Shown piece after piece: positions 7,431 through 9,718 of a DNA stretch of 9,718 bases. The stretch spans positions 1 to 9,718 of the forward strand of contig JABWBL010000085.1 of the NCBI GenBank assembly GCA_013360535.1. Reading direction: 5' to 3'. This stretch comes from Planctomycetaceae bacterium (GTDB taxonomy: Bacteria > Planctomycetota > UBA1135 > GCA-002686595). Each line of letters opens with the position of its first letter. The first letter of the stretch is position 1. Made by a program: the position numbers and the translations under genes. Under the pieces are notes generated by a model. That model searched no databases, was not told where the DNA came from, and saw only the letters and a program-made list of their open reading frames with translations.

Positions 7431-8719
7431 GCCGTCTCCAACGCACGCTCCGCGCGCCCGTCGAGTTCTCCGGAACGGGCCTGCATTCCGGCAAGGTCGT
7501 GCACGCGCGCGTCCTGCCGGCGCCGCCGGGCACCGGCATCGAGTTCTTCCGCACCGACGTGCCCGACGGGCCGCCGATCCCCGCGCTGGTGCAGTACCGC
7601 GTGCAGGCCGACCTGCGCACGCGCCTGCGCCGCGGCAACGCGGAGGTCGAGACGGTCGAGCACCTGCTCGCGGTCTGCTCAGGGCTCGGCATCGACAACC
7701 TGCGCGTCGAGATGGACGGGCCCGAGATGCCGGGCCTCGACGGCAGCGCGAGCGCTTTCCTCGAGCTCTTCCAGCAGGTCGGCACGGTCGAGCAGCGCGC
7801 GCAGGCGCGCACGTTCCGGCTCGAGGAGCCGATCTACGTGCGCGACAAGAGCGCGACGCTCGTGGCGCTGCCGAGCGAGCAACCGGCGCTCACGTTGCAG
7901 TACATCGCGAGCTTCGACGATCCCAGCGTGCAGGGCGGCTCGCTGCAGTTCGACATCAGCCCCGAGACCTTCGCCAAGGAGATCGCGCCCGCGCGCACGT
8001 TCTGCCTCGCGGCGGAAGTCGAGAAGCTGCAGGCGGCGGGCTTCGGCAAGGGCGCGACGCGCGAGAACACCGTCGTGCTCGGCGATCCCGCGACGCAGAT
8101 GCGCATGGCGAACGAGCCGGTGCGGCACAAGATGCTCGACCTGCTCGGCGATCTCTCGCTGCTCGGCGCCGACCTGCACGCGCACGTGATCGCGACGCGC
8201 TCCGGGCATGCGACCAATGCCGAGCTCGTGCGGCGCCTCGTCGACCTGATGCAGGAGAAGGAGACCGGCGGCGTGATCCAGCGCGAGAGCGGCCTGGACA
8301 TCCGCGAGGTGATGAAGCTCCTGCCGCACCGCTATCCGTTCCTGATGATCGATCGCGTGATCGAGCTCGACGGCTACCAGCGCGCGGTCGGCATCAAGAA
8401 CGTCTCGATCAACGAGCCGTTCTTCCAGGGCCACTTCCCCAACCATCCGGTGATGCCGGGCGTGCTGCAGCTCGAGGCGATGGCGCAGCTCGCGGGCGTG
8501 CTCCTGCTGCGCAAGCTCGAATTCACCGGAAAAATCGCGGTGTTGTGGTCGATCGACAAGGTCAAGCTGCGCGGCGCGGTGGTGCCCGGAGACCAGCTGC
8601 GGATCGAGGTCGAGACGCTGCGCATGAAGGGCGAGACGGGGCAGGTCAAGGGCACGGGCTCGGTCGCCGGCCGCGTCGTGTGCGAGGCCAACCTGATGTT
8701 CACGATGGTGGAGAGCTGA
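7427..8719 (+). CDS. lpxC/fabZ: Bifunctional UDP-3-O-acyl-GlcNAc deacetylase / 3-hydroxyacyl-ACP dehydratase (LpxC-FabZ fusion)
   Basis: One 430-residue reading frame joins two enzymes. Residues 1 to about 275 are LpxC, the zinc deacetylase that commits UDP-acyl-GlcNAc to lipid A. Seen here are GTGLHSG (16-22), VEHLL with E78 and zinc ligand H79, RHKMLDLLGDL with ligands H234 and D238, and SGHATN with H261. Residues about 290-430 are FabZ, which dehydrates 3-hydroxyacyl-ACP during fatty acid elongation. It contains LLPHRYPFLMIDRV (298-311) and GHFPNHPVMPGV with catalytic H336, then E350 fourteen residues later, as in FabZ. The linker (about 276-289) is short, and both active sites look intact. 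AAGGA at 7416-7420 lies 6 bases before the ATG, which overlaps the lpxD stop. Such fusions are known in Bacteroidota and some other diderms. The two halves draw on the same 3-hydroxyacyl-ACP pool, from opposite sides. Confidence 0.95.
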   Translation: MSRLQRTLRAPVEFSGTGLHSGKVVHARVLPAPPGTGIEFFRTDVPDGPPIPALVQYRVQADLRTRLRRGNAEVETVEHLLAVCSGLGIDNLRVEMDGPEMPGLDGSASAFLELFQQVGTVEQRAQARTFRLEEPIYVRDKSATLVALPSEQPALTLQYIASFDDPSVQGGSLQFDISPETFAKEIAPARTFCLAAEVEKLQAAGFGKGATRENTVVLGDPATQMRMANEPVRHKMLDLLGDLSLLGADLHAHVIATRSGHATNAELVRRLVDLMQEKETGGVIQRESGLDIREVMKLLPHRYPFLMIDRVIELDGYQRAVGIKNVSINEPFFQGHFPNHPVMPGVLQLEAMAQLAGVLLLRKLEFTGKIAVLWSIDKVKLRGAVVPGDQLRIEVETLRMKGETGQVKGTGSVAGRVVCEANLMFTMVES

Positions 8720-8720
8720 C

Positions 8721-9578
8721 ATGGCGACCGAGATCCACCCGACCGCCGTCGTCAGCCCCGGGGCCGAGCTCGGCCGCGACGTCGTCATCGGCCCGTACTC
8801 GATCATCGGCGGTCACGCGCGCATCGGCGACCGCACGCGCATCGGCCCGCACGTCGTGATCGACGGCGTGACGACGATCGGCGCCGACAACCACATCGTC
8901 GGTCAGGCCAACCTCGGCGGACCGCCGCAGGACCTGTCGCACAAGGGCGAGCCGACCTGGCTCGAGATTGGCGACGGCAACACGGTGCGCGAGTTCGTCA
9001 CGATCAACTGCGGCACCGTCAAGGGTGGCGGGCTGACGAGGATCGGCTCGGGCTGCCTGCTGATGGCCTGCTGCCACGTCGCGCACGACTGCGAGGTCGG
9101 TGACCGCGTGATCCTCGCCAACGGCGTGCTGCTCGCCGGCCACGTGCGCGTCGGCGAAGGCGCGAACGTCGGCGGAGCGGCGGCCGCGAACCAGTTCGTC
9201 ACGATCGGGCGCTACGCCTACATCGGCGGCATGACGCGCGTTCCGCAGGACGTGCCGCCGTTCATGCTGCTCGAGGGCCATCAGGCGCGCGTGCGGCAGG
9301 TCAACGTGGTCGGGCTGTCGCGCGCGGGCTTCAGCGAGGCGCAGATCGACTCGATCCAGGGCGCGTTCCGACGCATCTACCGCTCGGGCCAGCCCCAGCG
9401 GCAGTCGGTCGAGGCGCTGCGCGCGGAACCGGACGCGAGCGCCGAGGTGCTCGAGCTGTGCGCCGCGCTCGAGCAGCAGGCGCAGGGCCTGAAGGGCCGC
9501 TACCGCGAGAGCTTGCGCGAGCAGTTCACCGTGCTCGGCCGCGAGCGCATCCTCGGAGGCGCCCATGCCGGACGCTAG
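8721..9578 (+). CDS. lpxA: Acyl-ACP--UDP-N-acetylglucosamine O-acyltransferase LpxA (variant active site)
   Basis: LpxA transfers a 3-hydroxyacyl chain from ACP to the sugar nucleotide, the first step of lipid A synthesis. The protein has 285 residues (E. coli 262). Hexapeptide repeats (about 5-185) begin at IHPTAVVSPGAELG and form the beta-helix; a helical C-terminal domain follows from about 200 (GLSRAGFSEAQID). By hand alignment to E. coli, the catalytic H125 is H122 in VAHDCEVGD; H119, H141, D71 and R201 are also kept. However, E. coli K76 corresponds to S73, H160 to N157 (in AANQFV) and H191 to Q188. Gly173, which helps set acyl length, is kept as G170. The ATG starts one base after the previous stop, with GGAG at 8710-8713. 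Its 3' end overlaps the next gene by 14 bases. Confidence 0.93.
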   Translation: MATEIHPTAVVSPGAELGRDVVIGPYSIIGGHARIGDRTRIGPHVVIDGVTTIGADNHIVGQANLGGPPQDLSHKGEPTWLEIGDGNTVREFVTINCGTVKGGGLTRIGSGCLLMACCHVAHDCEVGDRVILANGVLLAGHVRVGEGANVGGAAAANQFVTIGRYAYIGGMTRVPQDVPPFMLLEGHQARVRQVNVVGLSRAGFSEAQIDSIQGAFRRIYRSGQPQRQSVEALRAEPDASAEVLELCAALEQQAQGLKGRYRESLREQFTVLGRERILGGAHAGR

Positions 9579-9718
9579 CCGGCTCAAGGTCGCCGTCGTC
9601 GGCGTCGGGCACCTCGGGACCTTCCACGCGCGCATCCTCGCGGGACGCGCCGACGTCGAGCTCGTCGCCGTCGTCGACGCGAATCCGGCGCGCGCGGCTC
9701 AAGTCGCGGCCGAGCTCG
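9565..9718 (+). CDS. Gfo/Idh/MocA-type NAD(P)-dependent oxidoreductase, N-terminus only
   Basis: Only the first 51 residues are inside the window; the gene runs off the right edge. They form the start of a Rossmann fold: a beta strand VAVVGVG, the dinucleotide-binding glycines in GVGHLGTFHA, and a second strand VELVAVVDANP ending in the acidic residue that usually binds the adenosine ribose (favouring NAD). The HLGxxHARI wording is typical of the Gfo/Idh/MocA family. The ATG at 9565 lies inside the end of lpxA (14-base overlap) and has GGAGG at 9555-9559 with 5-base spacing, so translation is likely coupled to lpxA. Substrate cannot be read from this part. The position suggests a role in lipid A or sugar-nucleotide metabolism; GnnA, which oxidises the 3-position of UDP-GlcNAc, belongs to this kind of enzyme and is encoded near lpxA in some bacteria. 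Confidence 0.85.
   Translation, partial: MPDASRLKVAVVGVGHLGTFHARILAGRADVELVAVVDANPARAAQVAAEL

Noticed and set aside
7679..8806. Long - strand frame opposite lpxC-fabZ
   Set aside because: The + strand frame contains all catalytic residues of two enzymes, and the antisense product shows no family features.

Overview
The window is a compact, GC-rich (roughly two-thirds G+C or more by eye) bacterial chromosome segment with every gene on the + strand. It suggests a diderm bacterium, because it encodes an outer-membrane assembly protein (BamA) and lipid A enzymes. A member of the Planctomycetota is my best guess. That rests on remembered resemblance of the S6 N-terminus (YEGMFLLD), the S6 segment RRWDERKLAYTIRGR, S18 and L9, and on the LpxC/FabZ fusion. 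It is an inference, not a database result.

Layout. (1) Positions 1-190 hold the possible last codons of an upstream gene, a perfect 17-bp hairpin (61-97) and a promoter candidate (103-130). (2) 191-2060 is a translation cluster: pth, rpsF, rpsR, rplI. (3) 2061-2258 is an intergenic stretch with a second perfect 17-bp hairpin (2088-2126), the likely end of the ribosomal-protein transcript. (4) 2259-6240 is dnaB followed after 7 bases by bamA. (5) 6241-6383 carries a promoter with a perfect TTGACA box, a foldable leader, and an 18-base perfect palindrome directly before the next start codon. (6) 6384-9578 is a tightly packed lipid A operon: lpxD, an lpxC-fabZ fusion, lpxA. (7) From 9565 to the right edge is the start of a Gfo/Idh/MocA-type oxidoreductase overlapping lpxA.

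How the genes fit together. Pth and the three ribosomal proteins support translation, and DnaB is the replicative helicase. BamA inserts outer-membrane beta-barrels. LpxA, LpxC and LpxD catalyse the first three steps of lipid A synthesis, and FabZ belongs to the fatty-acid cycle that shares the 3-hydroxyacyl-ACP pool used by LpxA and LpxD. The genes themselves are recognisable housekeeping genes, and I do not see an undescribed mobile, defence or CRISPR system. The most interesting lead is the lpxA-oxidoreductase pair. LpxA appears to differ from the E. coli enzyme at several substrate-contacting positions, and the neighbouring oxidoreductase could be a GnnA-like enzyme that makes an amino-substituted sugar nucleotide. 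The other leads are the unusual cis-elements: two matched hairpins, and a palindrome where the lpxD ribosome binding site should be.
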